Below, in pieces: positions 10,155 through 17,964 of a stretch of 19,134 nucleotides of DNA. Position numbers and translations under genes: made by a program. The stretch is from Gonium pectorale (Eukaryota; Chlorophyta; Chlorophyceae; Chlamydomonadales; Volvocaceae), in contig LSYV01000024.1 of the NCBI GenBank assembly GCA_001584585.1, positions 257,275 to 276,408 on the forward strand. Direction: 5' to 3'. The notes beneath the pieces were generated by a model. The model made no database searches. It saw only the letters and a list, made by a program, of their open reading frames with translations, and was not told the DNA's origin. Numbering within the stretch: the stretch's first letter is position 1; every line of letters starts with the position of its first letter.

Positions 10155-10520
10155 ACATGACCGATCTGTGCGGTTGTGGTTTGTTCCCTTCCTTTACGGT
10201 ATTTGTGTGTGTGGGCCAGGACGCTCCTCATGCTGCCCAAGGTCCCCTGAAGCAGCCGTGGGGCAGGACGGCGTTCCCGGTCAAATGCTTGTCTGTGTGC
10301 TGTCGCTGGGCGCCACTCAAAAAGTTGCGTTAAGGCGGCCGCTGCACTCAAACTGCTGCACCCTGCGGCTGACGATGCAGAAAGGGCAGTTTTGGGTGAC
10401 ACGCGATGGGCTGCGCTAGGTGCCTCGGACAGACCCGCAGATATTCGCATGGTAAGCGTCGCGGAGCCGCTGGCAGTTGTAGAGGTGAACTGATGAAAAG
10501 CATGGGTTGTTGTTGAGGCG
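10155..10520 (+). repeat. Direct repeat copy A (~270-360 bp)
   Basis: It starts ACATGACCGATCTGTGCGG and shares ordered blocks with copy B about 459 bp downstream. The blocks include GGCCAGGACGCTC / GGTCCAGGACGCTC, TTGTCTGTGTGCTGTCGCTG, GATGCAGAAAGGGC / GACGCAGGAAGGGC, and AGATATTCGC / AAGTATTCCC. Homology is clear to about 10455 and fades after. Open frames are broken differently in the two copies, so it does not look coding. Confidence 0.7.
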
Positions 10521-10538
10521 CTATCCGCGCCGCGGCTG

Positions 10539-10582
10539 TGGCGACCGTGCCCCTGGCTCCCGCGCAGCCGTGCTCCCTGCAG
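10539..10582 (+). repeat. 44-bp near-copy of helicase exon sequence (4770-4813)
   Basis: 41 of 44 bases match the helicase exon segment encoding VATAPLAPAQSYSLQ. The three differences are all transitions and all change amino acids, consistent with a decayed non-coding fragment. It sits between direct repeat copies A and B, with weaker similarity just upstream (GCGCCGCG). Confidence 0.75.
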
Positions 10583-10613
10583 CTTGAGCCCACCGGGTTT
10601 TTGGAGTGCAGCG

Positions 10614-10945
10614 ACATGACCGGTCTGTGCGGTTGTGTTTGTTTACCTGGTCCAGGACGCTCGCACATGCCTGGGTCGCCTAAACGGCGGCAGGTGTTCC
10701 CGGGCAAGCGATTGTCTGTGTGCTGTCGCTGCGTGCCTCTCATGGAGTCACGCGAGGCTACCGGGCAATTAACCTATTTCATCCGATGGCTGATGACGCA
10801 GGAAGGGCCATCTTGGGCGAGGATTGATAGACTGCGTTGAGTGGCTTGGACGGACGCATAAGTATTCCCTGCGGACGCCAGTTGTCGGAACAATTAAGGC
10901 CGTTCGAATAAGCTTCAAGGCTTGGGTCCCTAATCGCGCTCTGCC
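10614..10945 (+). repeat. Direct repeat copy B (~267-330 bp)
   Basis: It starts ACATGACCGGTCTGTGCGG, parallel to copy A. It has several deletions relative to A and keeps the TCTGTGTGCTGTCGCTG block intact. With copy A it forms a diverged tandem pair separated by the 44-bp exon fragment. Family unknown; it may be part of an old non-autonomous element. Confidence 0.7.
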
Positions 10946-11403
10946 GTGGGGCGTTGCGCCCGGGGAAGGCCCATACACCTAGCCTGCTTGGAATATGCGG
11001 TCTTCAACAGTTAGTTTCGTTTGTAACGTCCCGACCGAAGGGTTGTTCTTTTGCGTTGATACGGAGGGACCCATGCAGCTGGGAGTGGGAATCGGTATAT
11101 GTTGTACGATGTACGGAATCCGGACGAAAGAGAGAGAGGCCCACCATGGGCAGCCAGCAACTCCAGACTGATTGCGCGGATCCAGCGCAGTGCTGTGGTA
11201 CACAAAACATTCGGGGATAGTCTTCTGACGACGGCGGTGGTGCAGATGGCACTCAGTGCTGGTGATGCTCCCAACCATTTTCTGCCGGCAGCAACTGCTG
11301 CTGTGCGCGCGGTCAATGCAGCGCACCATGAACATCTTTGCCCCCGGTGCTGGGCCATGGGCGGGCCAAGCGCCCCCCCCATGTCTGTTTCCTTCACATG
11401 GTT
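10946..11403. other. Intergenic stretch with no supported gene
   Basis: Open frames on both strands are present (for example plus-strand 11099-11548) but they run into the inverted-repeat arm and show no protein-like pattern or splice support. A run of eight C at 11373-11380 is the only notable composition feature. Confidence 0.5.
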
Positions 11404-11680
11404 ACAGATACTGGTACAGATTGCAGGCTCCGCAGAGGGGCTGCAGGCCACACAAGCCGATAAGCTCCCGACCCGCCGTAACAGAGTGGGTGAAACACCC
11501 GTTGTCTTAGCCGTGAGGCCCAGAACACGAACGGAAACCGCAACTTGACACAACAATGTGACGCTGTGAGGACACGTATGCAAACGTGGCTATTGCAGAG
11601 AAGAACCTGAACGGTTCGTGGGTATAGTGTGTATTGTCGTGAGAGAAACCACCCGTACGGCAGCAACCGTAAAAAGTATG
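11404..11680 (+). repeat. Left inverted-repeat arm
   Basis: From ACAGATACTGGTACAGATTG at the outer end to CCGTAAAAAGTATGG at the inner end. It contains CCGTAACAGAGTGGGTGAAA and TAGCCGTGAGGCCCAGAAC, whose reverse complements occur in the right arm. Confidence 0.75.
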
Positions 11681-12083
11681 GCGTCTTCCTCGGTGGTGAT
11701 TGAGCGCGAGAAGCTGGAGGCGAGCACGCAGCGGCTGCACGAGTGCGAGGTCGCCATACATGGCCGCGCACAAAGAGCAGCTGCAGCAGCTCACCAGCTG
11801 CTTGCCGGTTGTTGATAATGGACACGTGATGCTTAAGCACGTCTCTGGGACGATGCTGGAGAAGCTGAAGCGGAGTGAGTTCTCGGCCCTAGGGGGGCCA
11901 TATACCAGCGGACGGGACGACCAGGCATGCCGGGCGGGTGGCAGCTTTGTGCAGTGCTGGCAGGGGAAGGACCGGTCCGATTGGAACGTGGTGGTGGCTG
12001 TGACGCCGTCCCAGCGCAACACGTTCCTTTCGGATGCCAAGGCCATCAGGCGCACGGGGGGCGTGGGTTTCGGCCCTGAGGAG
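11678..12083 (+). pseudogene. Frame-broken coding-like core of the foldback element
   Basis: An ATG at 11678 opens MASSSVVIEREKLEASTQRL, a charged helix, but this frame ends at 11815. The adjacent frame is protein-like from about 11760 (MAAHKEQLQQLTSCLPVVDN) and runs through VSGTMLEKLKRSEFSALGG to the right arm. The switch near 11750-11760 suggests a one-base indel within one former reading frame. The core is more GC-rich than the arms. I do not recognise the product. It could be a captured host gene fragment or the remains of an element-encoded protein. Confidence 0.4.
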
Positions 12084-12177
12084 CATACTCTTCATTGCTG
12101 CCGTACGGGAGGTTTCTCTCACGACAATACACACTAAACCCACGAACCGCTCAGGTTCTTTTTTGCAAATGCCAAGT

Positions 12178-12182
12178 TTACA
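12178..12182 (-). terminator. Candidate TGTAA poly(A) signal for the 464-codon gene
   Basis: TTACA on the plus strand is TGTAA on the minus strand. It is the first such string downstream of the minus-strand stop at 12786, about 600 bases away, and lies inside the right arm of the foldback element. The left arm differs at the matching position. A 600-base 3' UTR is within the normal range for this group. Confidence 0.3.
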
Positions 12183-12344
12183 CGTGTCCACACAGCGCCA
12201 AGTTGGTGTGTGTGCCACGTTGCGCTTTTTATGTTTCGTGTTCTGGGCCTCACGGCTAAGACAACGGGTGTTTCACCCACTCTGTTACGGCGGGTCGGGA
12301 GCCAATCGACTCGTGTGGCCTGGAGTCCCTCTGGGGAGTCTGTA

Positions 12345-12368
12345 ATCTGTATCTGTATCTGTATCTGT
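12345..12368 (+). repeat. (ATCTGT)4 hexamer microsatellite at the element border
   Basis: Four perfect ATCTGT units end the right arm. The left border carries only degenerate ACAGAT copies, so the hexamer has expanded or been kept clean on one side only. Confidence 0.9.
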
Positions 12369-12387
12369 ATGGCCGAAACCCGGGGCA

Positions 12388-12573
12388 CTATCCAAAGTGG
12401 CCAAAATCGTACAGCATCCAGCCCCCGGACTCCATGTACCCAATCTCCACACCCTTCCGCCACCGTGGGGACAGACCCTTCCCTTGCAACTCGTCGAACT
12501 TGCCATGGCGCGCTTCGCTTTGCTTTGCTTTATTTGGTACGGCTTGCGCGTACGACACACCCGGACAGCTCAT
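12388..12573 (-). CDS. Possible small coding segment, C-terminal-like (uncertain)
   Basis: The minus-strand frame reads FDELQGKGLSPRWRKG then VEIGYMESGGWMLYDFGHFG and stops at 12388. The composition (balanced Gly, aromatic and charged residues) looks more like real protein than the GC-rich shadow frames nearby. The frame's upstream end has no convincing start or acceptor; GCAAG strings near 12475-12550 are the best candidates. It lies between the foldback element and the stop of the 464-codon gene, so it may be a relic exon, part of that gene's 3' UTR, or chance. Confidence 0.25.
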   Translation of the reverse strand: MSCPGVSYAQAVPNKAKQSEARHGKFDELQGKGLSPRWRKGVEIGYMESGGWMLYDFGHFG

Positions 12574-12785
12574 ATAGCCTGCAAAACATGCAAGTATATG
12601 CGGGCACTCTCACAACAGCTTCTGATTGCAACATCGCTATGCCCTCGTTAACGTTAGCTTCCGGCATCGCTGCCAGGCAGCAATCCTCAAACAGGTCATC
12701 CAGTGTTGATACCTGGATAAAGTACAGCGGGGTTGTCGGAAGAATGTGCCGCAAGACCTACGCATGCGAGCAGCTGGCTCCAACC

Positions 12786-15700
12786 TCAGTTAAAAAGCTG
12801 CACCCGCGCGGGGGCAGTGCTCAGCACCAGGGTGGCGCTCTGCAGCCCCCCGGCTGCGAGCAACTTTCCGTCCAACTCGGCACGGACGGGCTCCCGCCAC
12901 TCCGACAGCTGCTCGCGGGTCACATAGCCGCCGTACAGCATCACGCCGTGGATGGTGAGCTGGCGGGGCAGCTTCCGCAACTTCGCCGGCGCGGTCTCCA
13001 TAAAACAGGCCGCCAGGGCCTTGTCGAGGGTGTAGGCGGCGACCTTGGCCACCCGCTCCAGCCCCTCCCGCGCCTCCGCCAGCTCTGCAGCAGACGCGAC
13101 GAGGCCGACGCGCGGGCGTGTGCCCAGGAGAGTAAGTGTTAGAAACACTTGCAAGTGTTTTAACACTTGCACGTCAAGACTCAAGAGCACCGAGTGCTTG
13201 AGCCTTGGGCCGCGGGGCGTTTGGAGCCTTCCCTGCCATTGCCTCACACCAATCTGACCGAACCTGCGGGGTCACGAATCGGCCGCCTAGCCTGTGCCGT
13301 TGGCCCCTTTCTTCTTGACGACGCTGTGTCACATGCTGCACCCCTCCACGCATACACTCCTCTACTCACGGCTCGCGCCGCCTACGCACCCACCTGCAGG
13401 GTCGAACGCGGTCTGCCCCAGGTTGAGACGCAGCGCGTCCAACCCGATGTCCACGTCGCAGCCGCCCGCCGCGCCCGCGCCCGCGCCCGCACCCGCGCCG
13501 GCGCCCACCTCCAGCACGCCGGTGCAGCAGCCGCACAGCACAGCCGCACAGCAGCGCACAAAGAGCTCGCCCTCCAGCAGCAGCTGGCGCTCGTTCGGCT
13601 GCCCGTTCGCGTACTGGGTCAGCAGCCGGACGTCGCGCGCCAGCCCCGGCTGCTCATCAACTGCCGGCAGTCGCGGCCACTCATCTGCGGCCGGCACTGG
13701 CGGCGGCTCCTCCACGGGCACCGACCGCAGGCAGCTGCGCACCAGCTCCACGTCCTGGTCCGTGGCCAGGCCGCGGCCCCGGCTCAGCACCTCGCGCACG
13801 GCCTCGGCCTCCTAGGGACACAAGCCCGGCTGTTCAGTTGCATCGTCCCCCTCAAAAGGGGAGCTAAGTTGGGTACAACCAACCAACCAAACTGCTCACG
13901 TGTGCCAATGAGCTGCAAATGCAGGGCATGCTTGAGAGGCGTGTGCTCAAAAGTGATTCCAGTTGGAATGACTCACACGTAAGAACACGTAAGACGTAAT
14001 GACACGGAATGACACGTAAGACGTAATGACACGGAATGACACGTAAGAGCACGCAAGCAGCCAACAAATGGACAGAGGATTAGCAACGGGTCAGGCGGCC
14101 CGCACGGCTGTACCGACACGCATTAGAGCGCTGGAAGTGGTGAAGATTGGACGTAAGCCACGCAGTTGGGCTGTGGAAATGTGGAATCGGGGCAAGGGTC
14201 CGCCACACAAGACACGAGACCATGCCGTACTTTGCGGCGCGGGGTGGGCGCGCAGTGGGCTGGACGGGAAGAGCACAGAGACAGCCCTAATACCACCCGC
14301 TGCTCCCATCGCCTTTGCGCACGATCATGTCCGGTGACCATGCCCCGGGAGCAAACGCAACTGCACGTACGTGCATACGCACGGATGCTGTGCGCCTGCT
14401 ATCCAACCGACCCCCCGCGTGCCCCACCTGGAGCATCTCCTCCTCCTCGAGCAGCACCTCCAGGGCAAGCAGGTAGCCGCGGTCCTACCGGGTGCACGGC
14501 GAGGCAGCGGGGGCGGGGACGGGACGGGGGCGGTACTTGGATTCATGAGCAGTCGTAGAGCCACAACGGCACTCGTGAGACACAAAGGCCGCGATCACTG
14601 GGTTAGCTTGCCACTGACACAAAGGCCACCTGCCGATTGGCACCACCGCTGCAAGGCTGCGGCGACCAATGTTGACGCACGCCGGATGTACGACATCGAC
14701 GCTGGATTCGACTTGGGGTTGGCCGGCCGATGTCCCCTGCAGTCTGCCCACCGCTACGACCCGCGTACCGACCTCGCGCATCATCGGCAGCTGAGTCCCA
14801 GGACCCGTCCCAACCCAACTCCTATTCCGCGCCCCGAACCTCTGGTTCCGCCCACCACCCCAAACCGGGAGGGCTGCATGTCCCTCCCGTTGTCTGCGCC
14901 CTTTCTCGCCTCTCCGCCTGTAACCTTTCCACAGTAAAAAAACCCGACCCCGTCCCCGCCCGCCACACCACCCACCTGCTCAAGCAATGGCCCCACAACG
15001 ACCTGGTAGATGGCTTCTGGGAGGCGTATCCGCGGCAGCAGCATCGCCCGCCAAACCTCTGCCGGCAGGACCAGCTGGAGGACGTTCTCTACGCTCCTCA
15101 GGGACGCGCCACCGCCGCGCACTCCGCGCTCCTCGTACTGTGTCCGGACACCCGCGCAGATCGCACCTTCGAGCATAGAACGCAGACTCCCGACTTCCTG
15201 CTGCAGCTGCCCAAAGCCTTGCAGCAGGACCTTCGGCGTTCGTGCGTTGCTGGACGAGTCGGAAGCTATCTGTCGCAGGAGCCTGCGTGGACCGAGGGAG
15301 GCCGCGCGGGAGCCCGCATTGAAGCGTTGCGAATGGAGCGAAGTAGACTCCGGGAGGGAACAGGCAAGGCAAGGCAAGGCACGGCCGGAACGGTTGCCAC
15401 AGCGCTGTGTGCAAGAAGGAACTTGCCGAGGAGCGACAGTTATCCTTGCAGTTATCTGTGCGGCCATAATTGTCACTCAAGCGCCGCACAGATGGTATGT
15501 CCGCGCAAACCCTAATCGCGACGCCGTAGCGGGGCGGAATCGGGGCGTTGCTCAACTCAGGTTCGTGCCTGGACAAAGGAGCCTTCCCGCAACACGCAGT
15601 ACACGGGACAAAACACACGGCATATGTACGGGCCGCGCCTCCGCGAATGAGCACGCGTCTCCACATGTCTTCAACCAGTTACCCTGACATGCCCAGTGCG

Positions 15701-16192
15701 CAAGTGCGACGATGGCATTGTTGTAAGCGGCAGGCCGGGTGTGCAGCGTTTGCCGCGAAAGCGCGCCGCCCGCATGTGCACTTGCCCCAGTACCTGCTGG
15801 GCGCCATAGTGTTTGCCAGCACTCGGATCCCCCACCCCCCAGCCCGGGCACTCTGGCACCTAGGAGACGGCATCTGCATCTGCTCGATGACCTCGGTGAA
15901 GAAGATATATATTCTGGAAGCCTAAAGAGACAGTGTCTGCAATCTCACCGGAATGCACAAGAAACGCACCCAACCCAACGTGAGTGCGAGCCCACCTTCT
16001 CTGCGGACGCGTATGTTGGTCAGGGAAATCCTCTTGGTCTGGGGACTCCGCGGCGCTCGAACTGCTCTCATTGGATGCCCGCACAGCCGTCCGTGTCGAG
16101 GCGATCGGGCATGGTCGTAGTCTAGCAAACGTCCTGAGACTCTGCGTGAATGCGACACGAGGCAACTGCGCGGATAGCGCAACGTTGTGCAT
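12786..16192 (-). CDS. Uncharacterised protein, probably organelle-targeted (six exons, ~464 residues)
   Basis: Exons on the minus strand: 16192-15996, 15913-15860, 15282-14976, 14484-14428, 13811-13394, ~13147-12786. All phases match and sum to 465 codons including the stop. The ATG at 16192 is the first ATG in its frame; only a GTG at 16237 lies further upstream. The N-terminus is Ser/Arg/Ala-rich and poor in acidic residues up to TRTAVRAS, resembling a plastid transit peptide, followed by an acidic spacer. Later parts are IYIFFTEVIEQMQMPSP, a helix LLQGFGQLQQEVGSLRSMLE, the 19-residue micro-exon ending LLEEEEMLQ, a Gly-Ala repeat (13470-13504), and a C-terminal RQLTIHGVMLYGGYVTREQL. I do not recognise the family. 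The acceptor of the last exon is uncertain. Confidence 0.6.
13134..13168. repeat. 35-nt near-perfect palindrome at a predicted splice acceptor
   Basis: Built from AAGTGTT/AACACTT units. The 18-base core at 13143-13160 (AAACACTTGCAAGTGTTT) is a perfect palindrome, and the full 35 bases pair with only one mismatch per arm. It carries two minus-strand GCAAG acceptor candidates 18 bases apart (exon starts 13147 and 13165), both in the phase needed by the gene. Confidence 0.85.
13470..13504 (-). repeat. Gly-Ala coding repeat
   Basis: GCGCCC-type hexamers within exon 5 of the minus-strand gene encode alternating Gly and Ala (about seven pairs). It is likely a length-variable linker. Confidence 0.75.
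13812..14427 (-). other. Intron 4 of the 464-codon gene (616 bp)
   Basis: Minus-strand donor GTGGGG at 14427 and acceptor CCCTAG ending at 13812, phase 0. It holds the 27-bp tandem repeat, a small AACC run (13875-13890) and a CCCCCTCAAAAGGGG hairpin near 13848-13863. No other gene seen. Confidence 0.6.
13989..14050 (+). repeat. 27-bp tandem repeat, ~2.3 copies
   Basis: Two identical copies of a 27-base unit starting GTAAGACGTAATGACACGG, at 13989 and 14016, plus a partial third from 14043 that diverges after GTAAGA. Within each unit AATGACACG is repeated. It sits in intron 4 of the minus-strand gene. Confidence 0.9.
14485..14975 (-). other. Intron 3 of the 464-codon gene (491 bp)
   Basis: Minus-strand donor GTGGGTGG at 14975 and acceptor CCGGTAG ending at 14485, phase 0. 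The 14928-14947 end is AT-richer with a run of A. Nothing else identifiable. Confidence 0.6.
15283..15859 (-). other. Intron 2 of the 464-codon gene (577 bp)
   Basis: Minus-strand donor GTGCCA at 15859 and acceptor CCACGCAG ending at 15283, phase 2/1. The reading frame of exon 2 stays open into the intron as far as 15679, so a longer exon or a retained form cannot be excluded. A CCTTG triple repeat (15363-15380 on the plus strand as CAAGG) forms part of the pyrimidine-rich stretch upstream of the acceptor. Confidence 0.5.
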
Positions 16193-16374
16193 GACTCCTG
16201 TGCGTGACCCCACAAGCTGAAAGATGTAATTGCGCACAGCCTCACAGAGAGCAGGTGAATGAGATGATTCAGGAGGACGAGGAGGTAATAACTATTAACT
16301 TTGTCTGCCGTGTCGTTTCGGTTTGTCCGTTGTTAAGGTTGTCTTTCGTCGTTTACAGATACAGTGACACCACA

Positions 16375-16379
16375 TTACA
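16375..16379 (-). terminator. TGTAA poly(A) signal, probably of the CCCH zinc-finger gene
   Basis: The minus-strand TGTAA lies about 850 bases after the CCCH stop at 17226 and about 180 bases before the ATG of the next minus-strand gene at 16192. No other TGTAA was found on this strand between them, which fits two tandem genes with a compact border. Confidence 0.45.
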
Positions 16380-16959
16380 AATTTCCCGGTGAGGAAGACG
16401 TCGGGAACAGCGAAATCCGGTCCCGGCCCCCGGCCTGACTGTCTAAAACCTCCAACCATGCCTCCACCCCATCAGTATCCCCTCCTGCAGCGACTCGCCC
16501 CTGCGCCTGCATATCAAGGTGGCAGACGCTGTGGCGTCGGGCGCTGAAGTTTCCTTGGATGGTCCTCATGATGCAGGCGATGCAGGCAGTGGCCGTGGTG
16601 ATGACAGCGGTGACAGCAACAGATTGCAACAGCCACGACCTCCTGCCGTCGAAGACCCAGGAGGGCCCAGCCTGACCTGACTGGGCACATGGCTTGCCCC
16701 TTCCCGGTAATATGGTGCTGCGTCTCACGACCTGCGCAATCCTGGCCGGCACCCAGCCGCAGCTCAGCAGCGGCCGCACCATGGGGGCTGCGGGGCTACC
16801 GGCAGGGGCGATAGCCTCGGCTGCCGACCTAGCCTCCTGCGGGCGGCGTTCCCGCGCCTCTGGAGCGTCAGGAGCACAAGAATGTTCCGGCGGCTTGCCG
16901 TTGGAGGGGCATCCTGGCGGCTTGCCGTACAGGAGGTTCCAATGCCGGTCAACCCGCAC
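16375..16959 (-). other. Long minus-strand open frame with a hydrophobic segment, status unclear
   Basis: The frame is open for 194 codons and includes a membrane-like stretch (SVAVTAVITTATACIACIM near 16570-16630) after a Pro/Arg/Ala-rich part. It ends with TAA inside the TGTAA signal. In the model preferred here this stretch is the 3' UTR of the CCCH gene. It could instead be a separate small gene, but there is no good start context and no second hydrophobic segment. Confidence 0.2.
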
Positions 16960-17225
16960 TTGCCGAGGGCGGTGCGGGATGGTGTGTGTGTGTGCCTGTG
17001 GGGGGTGCCAAGTCTAACGGCTTCGCACGCCTGCACCTGCCCCATCACCGCCGGGGTGCTTGCTGTGCTGGAGGACCGATGCCACAGGTGCCACTTCCCG
17101 GTGCAGCGGGCCCACCTGTGTTGTGTGTAGTCGTTCCCGGACATGGGTCGGGTAACGGGGTGTATGTGGGATGTGGTGGTGCCAGCCGCGCTTAGCAGCA
17201 TTGAGTGGGCGCGGCGCTCCCCCTA

Positions 17226-17964
17226 TCACCGGACCATCGCATTGGCCGTTACCCCCTTCTTGCCCTGGTCCTGGTCCACCGGACCCCCTTCTTGCCCTGG
17301 CCCCTGCGGCGGCGCCTGAGCGGGGGAGGCGGGGACGACGGGCAGCTGCAGGCGGAGCGGGACGGGGCGGGGGCAGAACAGGGGTGGGAACAGGACAAGT
17401 CATTCAACAGAGGTCAGGATCCAGACGCAGCTTAGAACGAGTTCGGTGCGCGAATGAACCGCTCGGAGGAAACATGACCCATGAATGCCGGCAGAACCAC
17501 AGTATACGCCGTCGAATAGCTGGGGGGGGCGCAATGGCAGCATGAGAGGAAGGCGACGGGGAGCACTGGAACCCACTGTCACGTAGCCCGGCTCTCCGGG
17601 GTGGAGGTACTTGCACTTGTCCCCATATGTGCAGCGACAAGTCCGTGCATACACACATGACTTCGTTTTGTAGAGGTTTCCCTGCGGCGGCCATCGCAGT
17701 GTTGTGGCTCCACGCGTGCGATGAGGGTGGTTGCCAGCTGGATAGCCGTTTCAAGCCGGAACCTCCTGAAGCAGCATGCGATGGTGATGCTCCTTCTACC
17801 TGAACTGGCGCCGCTGGGGCTGGGGCTGGCGCTGGGGCTGGAGCTGGGGCTTTGGGAGCGCGGAGTTCCTCGGGCCTGTGCGCAAATTGACAGCGATCAC
17901 CAAGCGGGCAAGATCCTGGCAACCCATTCCAATTTCGACAAAAAGCCGTCTCGTATCTTGACAT
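17226..17964 (-). CDS. Tandem CCCH zinc-finger protein (TTP-like RNA-binding type), three exons, ~127 residues
   Basis: Minus-strand exons 17964-17800, 17681-17583 and 17345-17226, all joined in phase 0. The ATG at 17964 has an in-frame TAA 27 bases upstream. Finger 1 is Cys9, Cys19, Cys25, His29 (CX9CX5CX3H) with lead-in SRYETAF. Finger 2 is Cys64, Cys72, Cys78, His82 (CX7CX5CX3H) with lead-in NLYKTKS. The lead-ins resemble the YKTEL element of TTP-family proteins, which bind AU-rich mRNA and promote its decay. The 34-residue gap between fingers contains an Ala-Pro repeat, longer than the usual 18. The C-terminus (LPVVPASPAQAPPQ... ending NAMVR) is short. If exon 2 is not spliced at 17583 it reads on to a stop at 17400 (about 148 residues). 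RNA binding is inferred from the fingers. Confidence 0.65.
17682..17799 (-). other. 118-bp retained-intron candidate of the CCCH gene
   Basis: Donor GTAGAA at 17799 after CAG and acceptor GCCGCAG ending at 17682. It has no in-frame stop. Because 118 is not a multiple of three, retention would carry the frame to a stop at 17404 (186 residues) and replace finger 2 with unrelated residues. Confidence 0.6.
17814..17852 (-). repeat. Ala-Pro coding repeat in the CCCH linker
   Basis: Hexamers of the GGGGCT/GGCGCT type on the plus strand encode alternating Ala and Pro on the minus strand (APAPAPAPAPAPAAP). Confidence 0.85.

Larger units (their letters stand above)
11404..12369. mobile_element. Foldback-type element with ~280-bp terminal inverted repeats
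   Basis: The left arm (11404-11680) and right arm (12084-12369) are reverse complements of each other, roughly 80-90% identical by eye. A ~60-base block is essentially perfect (around 11466-11526 against 12241-12302). The outer ends are made of ACAGAT-type hexamers: degenerate on the left, four clean ATCTGT units on the right (12345-12368). ATGG occurs at both outer borders and could be a short target duplication, but this is not certain. No transposase is visible, so it would be non-autonomous. The arms enclose a ~400-bp coding-like core. Confidence 0.7.
12084..12369 (-). repeat. Right inverted-repeat arm
   Basis: From CATACTCTTCATTGCTGCCG at the inner end to the ATCTGT tandem hexamers at the outer end. 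Small indels and scattered substitutions separate it from the left arm, indicating age since the arms were identical. Confidence 0.75.

Noticed and set aside
11099..11548. 149-codon plus-strand open frame
   Set aside because: Half of it lies in the inverted-repeat arm, and the rest has no coding character or splice context.
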